In this document: piece after piece, positions 25,201 to 36,931 of the stretch
Layout of the letters: every line of letters starts with the position of its first letter
Position numbering within the stretch: position 1 is the stretch's first letter
Assembly (NCBI GenBank): GCA_011033025.1
Contig: WFMF01000603.1
Span: forward strand, 29,096-93,095
Direction of reading: 5' to 3'
DNA length: 64,000 nt
DNA from: Beroe forskalii
Lineage: Eukaryota > Ctenophora > Nuda > Beroida > Beroidae
The notes under the pieces: generated by a model
The model's database searches: none
What the model was told of the DNA's origin: nothing
What the model saw: the letters and a program-made list of their open reading frames with translations, nothing else
Translations under genes and position numbers: made by a program

Positions 25201-28200
25201 TTTCAGATCTGCTGTTTCTGAGTAAGTGTTAGAGTTAGAGCTGCAAGTCACAGTCCAGTACTATAGAGGTGACTTCGGATTGACGGCCGAATGGATCCGC
25301 TTCGTATGGACTATGGCTATTTTCTGGGTTACAGTAAGGGTAGTGGTAATAGGGAAACAGTAACGAGGGTCCCCGAGGGTCCATTCTCTCCGCTCAAACG
25401 TGAGCCGACACCACCGGTAATCCCTCGTGACATAACAGAGCAATACAAGAGATCGACCAACTCCCGAGCACAGGCAAACAAATTTCTGAACCCATCGATG
25501 CTCTTTCTCAAATAACAGGAGTCTACATCAACAAATAAACGAATAAAGCAATACGAATAGTAGATATAAGGAGCCGAATGAGTATGTCTGTCTGAACTCT
25601 TTAGGTAGCACTCGAAAGCCAGGAATCCTATCGTCCGACGTCCAAAAGCTGGGGAACCTATTGTCCAGTTCTACCTCCTGTAATTAATGCCAAAGAATTA
25701 TCATCCATACTGACATCATCGAGGTGTCTGACTCATGACATATTCCGGACTTTACGAAGCAGCATTTCCATAAGGACCATTGTTTCCCAACTAGGTCTCT
25801 CCAAAAACTGAAATAACCGAATGTTTTGTTGTTCAATCTTGATATTGAGGCACTTTATGACTCATTAAAGAGAGACCATGTAGTTCTAGCCCTCAGAGAT
25901 GCCATTTCAGAGGTTAGGCCTAGTTGGACTAATGAATTCATTGAGTGGCTCATAAAAAGTGTTAACTTGTCATTGGATTCCGCAGTGGGCTTATATCAGG
26001 GTAAGTGGTACCAGTCTACAGGTGGTGTTGCTACTGAGGAAAACTATGTGTTTATATTGCCAACATTACTGTGTATTGGTCATTCAAACGGGTCATGTAC
26101 ACAAAATGGCCAAAACAACTTTTTTGTTCATGTTCAGATTCATAGACGATGGGACTGGTGGATGGAATGGTTCACCAATTGAATTCTTTAGATGGTTTTG
26201 CCAAATTTACAAAATCTTGGATAAGGAATATAACTTGAGGTTAACCTTTAATTTAAAAGAAAGTTCTGAGTTCATAGAATTTTTAGATGTAAGATATAGG
26301 TTTATCAAAACAGAACTTGACACTGACATTTACTATAAGGAAACAGATGCTCATCGTTATTTGAATTTTAACAGTGCTCATCCACCCCATGTGTTCCGTT
26401 CCGTAGTTTATAGCCAGCTATTGAGGCTGAGAAGAACTATCAAAGATTTTTCTGTTCTGGAATTTAGAATTAATGAAATGATTAACTTCTTTAAAGACTC
26501 AGATTATCCAAACTGGGTCCTGGATAGTGTAAAATCAGATGTACTAACTAGAGAACGTAATTTAGAATACAAGCACAAAAGTAATTCTTTAGAGGGTAAG
26601 TTTGGAGTAGGTTGGGTCACAACTTATGGCCCTGGGTTCGACGAAGTTCAGAAGATTGTGACCAAGGTTAACAAGACTCTTGTAAATTCGCCGTTATTCA
26701 GTGACATGAGAGTACCCATCATGGGGGTTGTGGCTCGACGAGCTCCAAACTTGCGTGACTTACTGTATAGCCAACGTTCAATCTGTTTGAATCCTAGCCG
26801 AGGTTCGGTCACCACCAGATGTACAGCACTAAATAGTAGCAAACGGGGCAGACCATGTGAAGCATGCACTGTGATGTCTGAGAAATCAGTCCTCACAATA
26901 GGAAACATTTCTTATACTTGTGCTGGTGGTGATTGTAATGCATTTAACATAAACTACGGAGCCCAGTGCGGCGTCACAAAGCATACATAGGTAAAACAGT
27001 GCAGCCCCTTAGACCAGAATTAGTGAGCACCGAAACACTCTCAATGACAAACTTGATATTAAAAACACTGGAGACATTAGTGACGAAAATACCCTTGCAG
27101 CACATGCAATCGAGCACAACATTCGGACAAGGCTGGGTTCAACAAACTCTATCAATTTTATATAAGATATGTAGAGCAGGAGAACATAACCAAATCAGAA
27201 CAATTTTTTATTAATAAATTCAATACATTAAGACCATATGGTCTAAATGTTTCTGACCCAATAGGTATAACTAATTGCTTTGAATTTTGACTTTTTAACT
27301 TATTGATAATTCAGGGCAGTTTTTAAAAAATTGCTTACCAATTTTAATTCAATTTTAATTTAATTTATTAAGCCATTAACCTATCATCACTAGGTTATTT
27401 ATCACTCATGGTTTTCAATTTCCATTTTATTTATGATATTTGTATATAAGGTTTTCAACTTTACATGCTAACCGGTAAATTTTTAATAGGTAACTCAATG
27501 ACTTTTGCACTGATGATGATGATTTGAAAGTACTTTGCATTAAAAAGTCAGCTCGTTGTGGTTATTCGTGTTGTGGAACTTGGCAATTACAGTGTTTTAT
27601 TATCTACATCAACAAAGCCTTTTATTGAAGATATTCGCGATGTTTTACTCACGGATTTGATGTTCCTAGGTGAGCTGTCCTTCAGGGAACACCGTCTCGG
27701 AACGTCACTGTACAGCTGTTTTCTAAACACCCTGGGAAAAGGAAATTTCAGTATGTGTAGGTAGCAGGGGCGTAGCCAGGCGCTTTGAAAGGGGGTATTA
27801 TAAACACATTTAATGTTTTATTTTGGTTGGTTCCACGCTGTAATCTTGACAATATTTCCACAATTTATCCGTTCGAAAAAGGGGAGGCAGTCGCCTGTGT
27901 CGCCCTCCCCCTGGCTACGCCCCTGGTAGCACACCTTGTCTCATGGCGTAAGCCCATCAGTTTATCAATCAACCAATGCCATGCTGAGTGAATCAATGTG
28001 CGGGGTCGAGAAGACGTCATGATTATAGCTTGTAGTGGCGAGTTGAAGACGTTTCAGAGCCACCTACTCGTCTAGTTTTCATGCAGGGGATGGTTCAGCC
28101 AAAAACCAGGATGGGATGCACGTGTACATAGACATTAGGCACAGATAAAAACGTAAGAGGGTCCTATTATTAACTAGTATTATGTAAGACCTGCTCCTTG

Positions 28201-29819
28201 CAGCAAGTATAGCCCGTACAGCACACACAGGTTGCTTGTCCTCTCCCACCAGGAATATTATGTCACACAACTCTGGGAGACCTGGAATTGAACAGGAAAT
28301 CAAATTCGCAGTAAAAGTTTTGCAACGTTGTTAAGACTAACTGCTAGTTGGGAATCACATTCATTTGCAGAGCTGTTTTGTCAGATGAAAATTTTTTAGC
28401 ATCAATTTCCGATGTCAGTTGTTATAAGGTGCAAACGATTGACAATGATGTAACTATTATGTGAAAGCATTGCGGTGTCCAATTCATGACGAAAACTCCA
28501 ATATACAACGTGTTTAGCTCGTGATTTACCTGACAGTAAGTTGAGATCTTGTGCTAGGGCACTCCTGTTCTCAAACTTTGTGAGTATCTCCTCTCCAACA
28601 GGCGGCTCTACCTTGTACACTGTGTTGTAGCTGTATGCTGAAACAGAGACAGTTTGAAACAATCAGAATCAGTAAGAAACAGTATGAAACACTCACAAAC
28701 AGGGCCTTTTAGGGGGCTTATTAAGTGCTTATATACTCAATACTCAATAGGATGAAAATATTTTGGCACTGTAGAATCAGCAATATCCCAGACTGGTGTC
28801 AGACAGAAGACACTTCCCAATAATGTTAGTGATATGTCCCACTTGTGGCAGTCTTACAAATTCCGATTACTATAAGACTAGGTTCAATGATATGGTGACA
28901 GAGATATGTACCAATGGTGTCAGTGATTTAAAGTCAGTCAATTGTCAGTGATATGTCAAACTGTTGTCAGTGAAGCTAGTCCAACCTATCACTGTCGTGA
29001 TAGGTTCGACACGTGATAGCTTGATATTTCTGCCTCACCACTTACTTGAAGCCTGACTTAACACCAGTCTGAAGTACCACTTACACACTTAGAAAGTGAA
29101 ACATAGTAGTAGAGTTTTGAACATTAGGTATTTCAATGATACCTAATGTCAAAAGTCTACTACTATGTTTCACTTTCTAAGTGTGTAAGTGGTACTTCAG
29201 ACTAGATTAGTGTTAAGTCAGGTTTCAAGTAAGTGGTGAGGCAGAAATATTAAGCTGCTAGCTGGACCAGAAATTGTTTTGCCTCCAACTTGTTAGGCTG
29301 TCCAGATTGAACCTTATATTCACGAGTGGGTGTGATATGGTAAAACCTATGTTAAAGACTTCAATCTCATCAGAAAAAGGACGAGTAGAATGTTTATGAA
29401 CATCTTTGCTTCAATTGTAACAATTAAAAGGCCGAGTGTTCTTGTGGTATTCCAATGAGTATATCATTCATCATAGAATACATTCTGAGAAGTTTATTGG
29501 TCAGAACATACAACTGACACATAGCTCTGTTTGTAATATGTGCTAACGAATAAACTTCTCAGAATGTGCAACTATGGCGATTGATATACCTATCCATTGA
29601 AATATCTCAAGAACATGAGGTTTCAATTCAATATCCACTCTACTTGTCCTATTCTGATTAAATTGACAAATAAATCCCTAACTTTTGTGTAACTTTAGAC
29701 CTTTAACAGAGAATAAAATTGTGAAGAATGGCAAATGAATGTCGATTGAATGATTGAAACTTACATGATTCCTCATTGTCCACATCACAGCTCTGATATG
29801 AATCTGTTATCTCAGACAT
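19275..29819 (-). CDS. BTB-BACK protein of the serine-enriched protein (gprs) type
   Basis: Nine exons join in phase: 29765-29819 (start MSEITDSYQSCDVDNE), 28530-28637, 28191-28281, 27653-27731, 24111-24209, 20336-20417, 19982-20058, 19708-19839 and 19275-19442, about 297 residues in all. The BTB fold runs from about residue 45 (LCDIIFLVGEDKQPVCAVRA) through VVQEFEPSVFKQLIEYLHTG; the BACK part includes ADRYIQYKSTK, VMEFIDRNGDEVL and DYIQFHKIPIQYLMNE. These match the fly serine-enriched protein family, whose members are probably adaptors for cullin-3 ligases. The end is unresolved: either GAG|GTGAGA is a donor to an unseen last exon, or translation runs on five codons to TAG at 19257. Transposons fill four introns. 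Confidence 0.85.
20227..20277. repeat. hairpin with 16-bp perfect arms
   Basis: TTACCATTCAGTGCAC and its exact complement are separated by 19 bases within the BTB gene intron. A shorter relative, TTACCATTCACTGAATGGTAA, is inside the foldback at 47749-48628. Confidence 0.7.
21000..23702. mobile_element. 2.7-kb foldback element with inverted minisatellites
   Basis: The ends are AAATCCGTTGGCTTTGAATG and its complement. Outer arms of about 600 bp (21000-21600 and 23110-23702) are close inverted copies. Between them lies a minisatellite of about 21 bp (CAACTCATAACATACCCCAA) in the left half, which switches to its complement at about 22235 for the right half. No transposase frame is present. It sits in an intron of the BTB-BACK gene. 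No clear target duplication was seen, so the superfamily is unknown. Confidence 0.8.
24213..25819. other. BTB gene intron, 5' side of the Penelope-like element
   Basis: Holds a small hairpin cluster with GCCACACTG repeats (24565-24665). A 74-codon frame at 25291-25515 (starting MDPLRMDYGYFLGYSKG) may be the decayed 5' part of the downstream retroelement. No BTB exon was found in this stretch. Confidence 0.4.
25820..27540 (+). mobile_element. broken Penelope-like retroelement with GIY-YIG endonuclease end
   Basis: Reverse-transcriptase sequence starts in one frame (LFNLDIEALYDSLKRDHV, 25826 on) and passes into another around 26120, giving RFIDDGTGGWNG with the catalytic DD, FIEFLDVRYRF, and then YYKETDAHRYLNFNSAHPPH, the arrangement typical of Penelope-like elements. 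Near 26980 a second frameshift separates YGAQCGVTKHT from AYIGKTVQPLRPEL, the GIY-YIG endonuclease core. At least two frameshifts make this copy inactive. It lies antisense in an intron of the BTB gene. The AT-rich 27215-27540 is probably its 3' UTR. Confidence 0.8.
27765..27925. mobile_element. 161-bp MITE with hAT-like ends
   Basis: Inverted ends CAGGGGCGTAGCCAGG and CCTGGCTACGCCCCTG enclose 130 bp of non-coding DNA. The CAGGGG...CCCCTG form is common in hAT-type MITEs, but a clean 8-bp target duplication is not seen (only GTAG is shared). It lies 33 bp upstream of the acceptor side of exon 4 (27653-27731) of the minus-strand BTB gene. Confidence 0.7.
29018..29256. repeat. 239-bp near-perfect palindrome (MITE)
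   Basis: Arms run from AGCTTGATATTTCTGCCTCA to its complement with a loop of about 7 bases near 29137. Only a few mismatches and one small gap separate the arms. It sits in intron 1 of the BTB-BACK gene. Confidence 0.8.
29360..29670. repeat. diverged palindromic element
   Basis: The core inverted pair ACATTCTGAGAAGTTTATT (about 29489) and its complement (about 29550) extends with less identity outward to AGGACGAGTAGA on the left and TCTACTTGTCCT on the right. It is an older foldback than its neighbour at 29018-29256, in the same intron. Confidence 0.6.
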
Positions 29820-29979
29820 TGAAACAGCTGAGTTGATAAATTGTTAAATTGATAGTCATATGGATTCTCCTCAATAGATTCATGATCATGCAAATTACTT
29901 GAATGAAAAAATAATCCACAATTATATCAATTAAAACTTTGGACTTCACCTCATGTCAAAGAAAGATTTTATGGTGATA

Positions 29980-30002
29980 CTAGCAGGCCCATTGGGTCTG
30001 CT
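29980..30002 (-). mobile_element. 3' end of a minus-strand Helitron
   Basis: Read on the minus strand this is a hairpin GCAGACCCAATGGGCCTGC running into CTAG followed by T, the same terminus as the Helitron ending at 52793. The element extends rightwards from here; its 5' end was not located. It is about 160 bp upstream of the start codon of the BTB-BACK gene. Confidence 0.55.
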
Positions 30003-30925
30003 AATACATGGCTCATTGGGCACTGCTATGCACTACCAATTTATGAAAAACCTTATACAGCATTGAAAATTTGAATCAAAATCAGAGTTACAGGTTCAGG
30101 TGAGTAGCGTAATAAAGTAAACAGTGCAAGACGTGAAATTCACACACTTCACATGTTAAAGTAAAGTAAAGTTACCATAGCAACATAACTACTTTTCCAA
30201 ATCTGCATCTGCATGTGCATTCCGACATGAATCCCATACACACAACAACACAGTGCCCATACACACGGGTTTTTCATTCTTATCTATGATGCCGACACAG
30301 AGTCCCATACACACACCACGTCACCACACACACACACCACAACTCCCGTCTGGCGACGTCAGACAAGACTATCATATAAAAGTTTCCTGACATGCAATCA
30401 CTGATCGAAAAATTTTAAAAATAAGGTGTCAAATTGATAATTATTGCAAACACTAACAAATAATTGTTGAACCATTCATAAATAAATAAGTTTCCCATTG
30501 CACTGCAGCACTGCTAATGTGATGCAGATTCAGACTAGCAGCTTTTATGGAAATGCATGATATCTTCATGCCCCTATGTTTGATCACCCACATTTCAGCT
30601 TTTCTTTGCAAATTCTGATCCAAATCAGCAATACAGTCTTGTAACTGACGGCCATTATCAAAAGCAATTGTATACCCGGAGGTTGCAGTTGCGTTTCATT
30701 AGAAATCTTTTCAATTTCGACCGTTTACAAACCGTTGTGAGATTGTCGCACAATGTAACGTATGAGCCGCTGACGCGAATCAGCTGCAGCGAATCAGCTG
30801 CAGCACCTGCAAATCAGCTGCAGCACCTGCGTCGCGCGCGCCGCATGATTATGATTATGATTCTCACGAGCAACGAGGTTCTGTTAACGGGCAACAATTG
30901 TGAAATTTAAATGCCGCGCCGCGTT

Positions 30926-30998
30926 GCCAGGCGTTGCCTGGCCCCCTCGCGCGCGAAGCGCGCGCGCCCCGACTCGCATGGGGCAGGCAACGTCTGGC
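30926..30998. mobile_element. 73-bp TIR mini-element, relative of the one at 40288-41079
   Basis: Arms GCCAGGCGTTGCCTGGCCCC and GGGGCAGGCAACGTCTGGC flank a short GCGCGC-rich centre. The same inverted ends enclose about 790 bp at 40288-41079, so this looks like a deleted member of the same family. It lies about 170 bp upstream of the ORF1-like relic. Confidence 0.6.
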
Positions 30999-31079
30999 CG
31001 CGCTTGTATGACGTCGTCAAACCCATTATTTTAAATTTCAATGTGTTGAATGTGTTGTACATTACGTTGCGTTTTATCA

Positions 31080-33026
31080 GCTCTTGCTAATTGCGATAAG
31101 AAAACTGCAGCAGCTACGGTATATTGCTACTTGTGCTTGTATACCCAACAATAATACAAGTACAAAATGACGTATGTGGACGTTATGAATCAGTATATCG
31201 GCTTCATGGGCGATTGTGGTCGACGTGGTAGAAAAGATGGAGTGCAGTTGATTGACAATGCGACACAAGCTTTCCTCCAAGAAGTCAGTAAGAGAGTAAA
31301 GACTCCTGGAGATGACTTCAGTGCTGAACTGACGATAGATGTGCTCAAGAAAGCCCCGAAAGATGAAATATGCTCCTGGGTGAGGGTATTGGTTGCAGCT
31401 CTCAGTTGTCACGCAGTACCTCTCCTACAGGATTTCATTGAAGACCCAGATGCAGCGCGAATTCAGAAACTGAGAGAAGAGAAAATCGTGATCAAGCCAA
31501 GATAATCGAGTTGCAAAAACAGATCATTGATGAGAGAGAAGTTCAGGTTAAAAAGATCCAAGAAACTGTGCACGAAGAAGTTAAGTCAGTTCAAAAAGAA
31601 ATGAAGTCATATTCTTCAGTCTTACAGAAGGAGATCAAGACGCAGTCCACTCAGTTTCAGGAAAATGTAGCAAGTGTGGTGACCGCCAAGAAACTTGGCG
31701 AAGCAGTCAAGCAGGTCACAGAGAAAGAGGAAAGGGCTAAGAACGTGGTGCTGTTTGGGGTGACGGAGGAAAAGAATGAGGTGTTGGAGTCGAAAGTTAA
31801 GAAGATCTTGCAATCAGCCGGTCAGAAGCCGCGCATCGTTCATTGTAGTCGCCTGGGGACAGTGAAAGCTGGAGCATCTCGTCCTGTCAAGGTGTCATTT
31901 GCCAACCCAACTGTTGCGAGAGAAGTGTTGAGGAATGGCAAGCAGCTGAAAAACGTGGAGGACTGTCGACAGATTTTCATTTGTCCTGACAGAACTGTGG
32001 AAGAGAGGAAGACTCAGAAGGAACTTGTTGCTCAGATGAAGCAATTACGAACTGAAAATCCTGGTGCACGCTACAGCATCAGGAATGGTCAAGTCATGCG
32101 GACTGAAACTTCAGATACTTAGTCTGTCTGGGGACAATTTATTCGTATTGTAATTGATTGTGGTGGTGCATTACTGAGAGGATTCGTGTTGCTATCTTTT
32201 GAGTGACGTTCCTGATTATATATTCATTTCATACTCATCACCATCTGTATAATTATTTATTACACAATATTATTTGATTGATTTTTTGTCGACGGGACTA
32301 GTGTTATTACGTCCAATGGATGTGTTCTAGGTCCTTATTTGATACCAGATATCTTACGTTAAATGAGACTTTTTAATAGTGTGTTTTTCAAAAATATGCA
32401 ATTTTAGATAACAGTACAATTTTAGATCAATTTGTTTAGGTATTGGCACGCGAGGTTCTTCACATTCTGTACTGGTTAGTTATGCAGCTTGTTGCTGACC
32501 TCAAATAACTTTCTGTATGATTAGCCTGGGACTGAATGTGGGGCTGGACAGGCAGATGCCTGCAACCTCCCTTTTATTTCAACGTTCAAATTCAGGTTTT
32601 AATAGCTTTATATTAAGATATTCCACACAATTATAGCAATCATTGATCTTTCACCTCTACTGAACTCTTTCTTTTTTCTACCCCTTCCCTCTAAACTGTG
32701 TTGCTCAGGAATCCGGAGTCCTGGGTGGCCCAGCCTTGCAGTTGTAAGCTGTGAGGGGTACGTGGGCCGAAACCCTCCGTTTCCCTTTGTCACCTGCTGA
32801 TGGTACACCACATCGCAGATGGCAGGGAAACCTTACAACTGTAGGGTAACCGCTGATGATTCACAGTTTAGTCTCTTCCGCCTCTCATGTCAATCCTTGA
32901 ATTAGAAAATCGATATGCAGTACTTTGTTATGTTTGTAGTTTACCCATACACCTCTATAGATAAGACATTGGATTAAATGAAATGTCATTGTAATCTGTT
33001 ATCAAATTAAACTTTTGAAAAAAAAG
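31080..33026 (+). mobile_element. ORF1-only non-LTR retrotransposon relic with poly(A) end
   Basis: An ORF1-like reading frame (31167-32122) is followed by 900 bp of non-coding sequence ending in ATTAAA and a short run of A at 33017-33026, as after target-primed insertion. No reverse transcriptase follows, so it would need ORF2 in trans. The left boundary is not fixed; a cut within 31020-31160 is likely. No target duplication was found by eye. Confidence 0.5.
31167..32122 (+). pseudogene. ORF1p-like protein of a non-LTR element, one frameshift
   Basis: Frame 1 (MTYVDVMNQYIGFMGD) runs to about 31480. A one-base shift then leads into ENRDQAKIIELQKQ and a long coiled coil (about 31510-31720). 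The C-terminal part has ERAKNVVLFGVTEE, HCSRLGTVKAGASRPVKVSF and CPDRTVEERKTQKEL, the R-x-G...P-R/V-K-V-x-F and PDxTxxER pattern of the RNA-binding domain in ORF1 proteins of CR1/L1-like elements. The N-terminal 110 residues are not recognised. Codons outside the single shift are intact, so the shift may be a recent mutation or a sequencing error. Confidence 0.65.
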
Positions 33027-34129
33027 GGGTCAAGCGACGACGCCGCGCACCTGACAACCGCGCGCGGCGCTGCTTCAAATCATTGTAGTGGTGGCCAGTC
33101 GAGCCATTTTTGACTAATTCCTTAAACCGACAAGCAATCGACGGGCGATGTCCGAAGGCGCAAAGTGACGTCCAAATGTGGAACGTTGCGCCGCGCGCGC
33201 GAGGGTAGGGTAACATGCTACGAACAAGCAAGCGCTGATTAACGGAAAACCGGGCCATTGGGTCAATGACCTGCATCCCTCAACCCCTCATCACTCATGC
33301 GTCACGCCGCGCAGTCGCGCACTGCTTGGCAGTTTTATGACTTCCATGTATTTTTGCATTAATTTAAGGATGTTGATTTAATTTCAACAAAATAATCATT
33401 TTATTGTATTTGTTCATGATAATTATGTATGGTCAGCTATTTTATAGCTATCCAGTTTGATTTGTTTAGCCTGTCATGCTCATTTGCTTAATTTTGAGTA
33501 CTTCTAGTTTGTCAAACAGCAAATTGTGCAATTCAGTTATCATGAACAGGTAGAGCTTTCTCTGCTATCTATTGATCTATTTGTTCTAAGCTAAAAGTTA
33601 ATATTGATGACATTGTCAATATATGTCCTCATTATTTCTATGTTTGGACATCATTTATGTACAATTCATTACCATTTCGAATTGACTGTACACAAAAATG
33701 ATTGTAAACATGATTACTATTATTCTTTTTGTTTTTTATTCATGATGGTCTCCATTCATGATACTATAACTCTTATTGTGTGGTTGTGTATTGTGTTGGA
33801 TGCTGGATCATGATTAGGATCTTCATTTTGTTCCAGAATACTTGCAATATTAAGGTTCTCAATTGAATTCATATTGTCAGCAACTTAGACTGTACATAAA
33901 AACACCTGTTGTGTTAATTCTGCAGATTAGGGTAGCAGATTTTGATAAGCTTATGTTGTGATGAGATAGTCCTATCATGTTCTTTTTTTCTCATTTCCCA
34001 GTTGGAAATTTAGGGTGAGATTTAACATAGCAGTGTTGATAGACCATGGGGTGTGGACATTTTTTCTTCCCCTTGTGGGTTTGGGAAAGGGCAGGAAAAA
34101 GTAAAATTTGTCTGCTTGCTGTTCCCAAA
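33027..34129. other. non-coding stretch after the retroelement
   Basis: 33030-33320 is GC-rich with CGCGCGGCGC blocks and could be a CpG-rich promoter or part of another repeat. The remainder is AT-rich with no coding signal. Confidence 0.35.
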
Positions 34130-34855
34130 TTTTTATAGTTTTCCCGTTCAAGGGAAATTTTTTTAAAAAATTATTTCTAAAATTTTTTTTTTAATTAAAA
34201 GGAAAAAAAATTTTAATTTGAAATGTTCAATTTTGGGTTCAAAGGGTTTTTATTTTTAAAATTTAACTGCATAAGATAATCCTTCAAAAACATTTTTTTG
34301 ATAAAAAAAAAAGGTTTTTTTTTGGGGGGAGGAAAATTTTAATTTGGGAAACCAATTTTTATTTTTTTTTTTAAAAATTTAACCTTTTAATTAAAAATTA
34401 AAAGATTTTTTTGGAAATTCAGCTATTTTCAAATCAAAATCAAACCATTTTTAATCTTAGTTAAAAAAAGGGTATTAAAATGATTTTTTAACCCCAAACT
34501 TTGAAATTTAAATATTATAAAATAAAATAACTATGAAAACAAAAAATTTTCCCTTATTTTCCCAATTTTGTTCATTTTAAATAATTTTAACCCCGGGAAA
34601 AAATTTCAAAAACTCAAGTTTGCAAAATTTAAAAAAATTTTTAAAATAGGGGGGGAAAAATTTTTTATTTTAAAATTTTTTAAAAAAAATTTGGAATCTT
34701 AAAAAACCTTTTTTTTAATTTTAATTTTTATATTTTGAATTTTAAAATTAAGGATTTAAATTGTTAAAATTAATCCAAGTTTTTTTATTTTTTAAATACA
34801 AATTTTCCGGGGTTCCAAAGGGGGTTTTTTTAATTTAAATGTCTAACCCCCCTTC
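34130..34855. other. homopolymer-rich, probably low-quality sequence
   Basis: Runs of 4-10 identical bases (A, T, and also G and C) dominate for 700 bp, for example GGGGGGGAAAAATTTTTTA. Sequence on both sides is normal. This looks like homopolymer-expanded, uncorrected long-read consensus rather than natural DNA. Any LAP-gene exon here would be unreadable. Confidence 0.6.
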
Positions 34856-34880
34856 CCCTTTATTCCCAAATTGGGCGCAG

Positions 34881-36091
34881 CCATTGGAACCTCCCAACTG
34901 GTTTCACTTGATCTCAGGGAGAACATGTTGGAAAGCATTCCCCAGTAAGTTGAGGATCCCTTTCAAAAATTCTTTGCATAATCACTGAATGCATTTACAC
35001 ATAAAAATTAGATACATCTTTATTAAAAAAAAAAAAAAATTTTATCCCTCATAAAAAATACTATCTGTTATTAGTTGTTAGACAGTTGTTGCAGTGGAAA
35101 TTATAGATTACTCTCCCAAATTTCTGTCCCAAACCTTTTTAAAAATTTATCTTATCCTTCTTATTTCTTCCCTCTGCTACCAGTAAATCGTAATTCAAAC
35201 TTAACATTTTTCACTTACCAATCCTAGTTTGAGGGTTATACATGTCACACTGCAGTTTTGACAAGATAGTGAAAGGAGACATTTTTAATCATATGTGAAC
35301 TGTCTTATCTGACAGCATCATATTTCAACTTTAAATCAGGGAAAACAGTAATGTTTTTCCGTTTAAAATTTAAAATTTTCTTTTTGAGGCATATAGTAAA
35401 AAATTGCTGGAAAAATGCCTGATTATAAAACACACAATAAAATTTAAAGTTGATGACAGTTTACTGTGAGTACTTTATGTTGTGTCTTCATCTCCCCCAC
35501 CCCCTGAAAATGAGGTATTAAATTTTCCCATATTTGTGAGATCTACACCTACCATTATTATAGGAGCCGGTATATTAGTGCCGAGAGAGACAGTCTTACT
35601 TTGGGAAAATTGCAAACTTTTACTTAGGTACTGCAGTAGATGATATAATAATTGGTGGAAGATGAATAATGCTACCTTTTACTATTGTTACGTTACTAGT
35701 ACTTAGTTCAGTGATGTTATAGGCTATTTAACCGATGCCTGCAGGCTTTTCTGTGGAATATTTTGTGATGCAAAGTTTTGTGATGCAAAGTTTGTGAAAT
35801 TGCAATGAATGAAAATTTCACAAACTTTATTATTCACTGTATTTCATAGGAGCTTTTTAACCATGCAATTTACTTCAGTTTTTAACCAGTTTAATTGAAT
35901 TCTTAATTTTTTTTCACCACACTCAACTAACCATATCTAACTCCAGGTCGATAGGGTCGCTGTCTCGTTTGGCGTTCCTGGACCTGGGTGGAAACCACCT
36001 GGAGTCCCTGCCCCAGAACATAATCCACCTTGCTAACCTGGAGGAGTTGTGGCTGGACTGCAACTCTCTCAAGAGGATACCCTCCGAGAGT
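34881..36091 (+). CDS. LAP/Scribble-type leucine-rich repeat gene, two exons (partial)
   Basis: Exon 34881-34944 (IGTSQLVSLDLRENMLESIP) ends at GTAAGT in phase 2. Exon 35947-36091 follows CTCCAG and continues SIGSLSRLAFLDLGGNHLES, then LEELWLDCNSLKRIPSE. The LP-x-SIG-L-x-x-L-x-x-LDL-x-x-N spacing with 'DLREN' and 'ELWLD' is characteristic of LAP proteins (Scribble, Erbin, Lano), which organise epithelial polarity at the basolateral membrane. The exon lacks a good donor (only GTCAGC at 36089) and would stop at 36107-36109. It is hemmed in by homopolymer-rich sequence and, 150 bp downstream, a transposon. It may be a gene broken by insertion or a misassembled fragment. Confidence 0.6.
34945..35946. 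other. intron of the LAP-type gene
   Basis: AT-rich, with one poly(A) run near 35025. Part of it (35380-35470) still shows longer-than-usual homopolymers. No repeat family recognised. Confidence 0.5.
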
Positions 36092-36931
36092 CAGCAGATA
36101 GATAAATAACGTATAACATCCCTCACACGCTTAGACGTACATTTAGGAGCTATTTTAATGATAACTGCACCAAGAAAAGTTGCTTCAAGACAACTTTTTG
36201 TAACCCATCGTAGATAGGCTTCTCACTAAAAATCTAGATAAACAAATAGTTGGCGCAAAAAGTAATGAGCAGAGTTTGTACGCGCTCTGTGATTGGTCAG
36301 GATCACCCGACCAATCAGCGCTCTAGTGGACGTCACGTGCTCCAGTTCACGGCACGTGACGTTATGGTAATCACATAATTGATACTTGTCACGATCATCG
36401 AACGCGCGCGTTTCTTTTCCGCGCTGTATCTCAATCACAATGTTCTCATATTTAACCCCTCGTATACGAGATATTGGCATATTGCAAATGCAAGGCATCA
36501 ACCATAAAATAGAGCATCAAATATGACATCAAATTAAAATTCAACTGTTCGTATTATCTCTAATAATTCATTTTTCATTGGTACAAAATTTACAACATAA
36601 TTTCAATCATCCTAGAAAAATTTCTCGGACCGTTGTCTTCATAATCGACTTTCAGTATCATTCATTTTAGATCACAAAATGCGCGTTCAGCCAGCCAAAT
36701 GCCCTCTTCTATACTGACAACTTGTGTTTTGATCGATTTGAGGTACATGCCTCTGCCTGCAGAGCAGAGAATTCCAAGTAATCTGATGATATATCCTGGT
36801 AATCAAATCACAGTATGAGACAAGAAACAGTAACTGTTTGTGTAAGAGCTCTCTCTACATTATGTACAAGCCACAAGACATACATCCTTGACAGGTAATT
36901 TGAAACTCTTGCTGGGGAGCTGGAAAACGTA

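Noticed and set aside
25291..25515. 74-codon frame as an independent gene
   Set aside because: No domain or splice support; more likely the decayed 5' region of the Penelope-like element.
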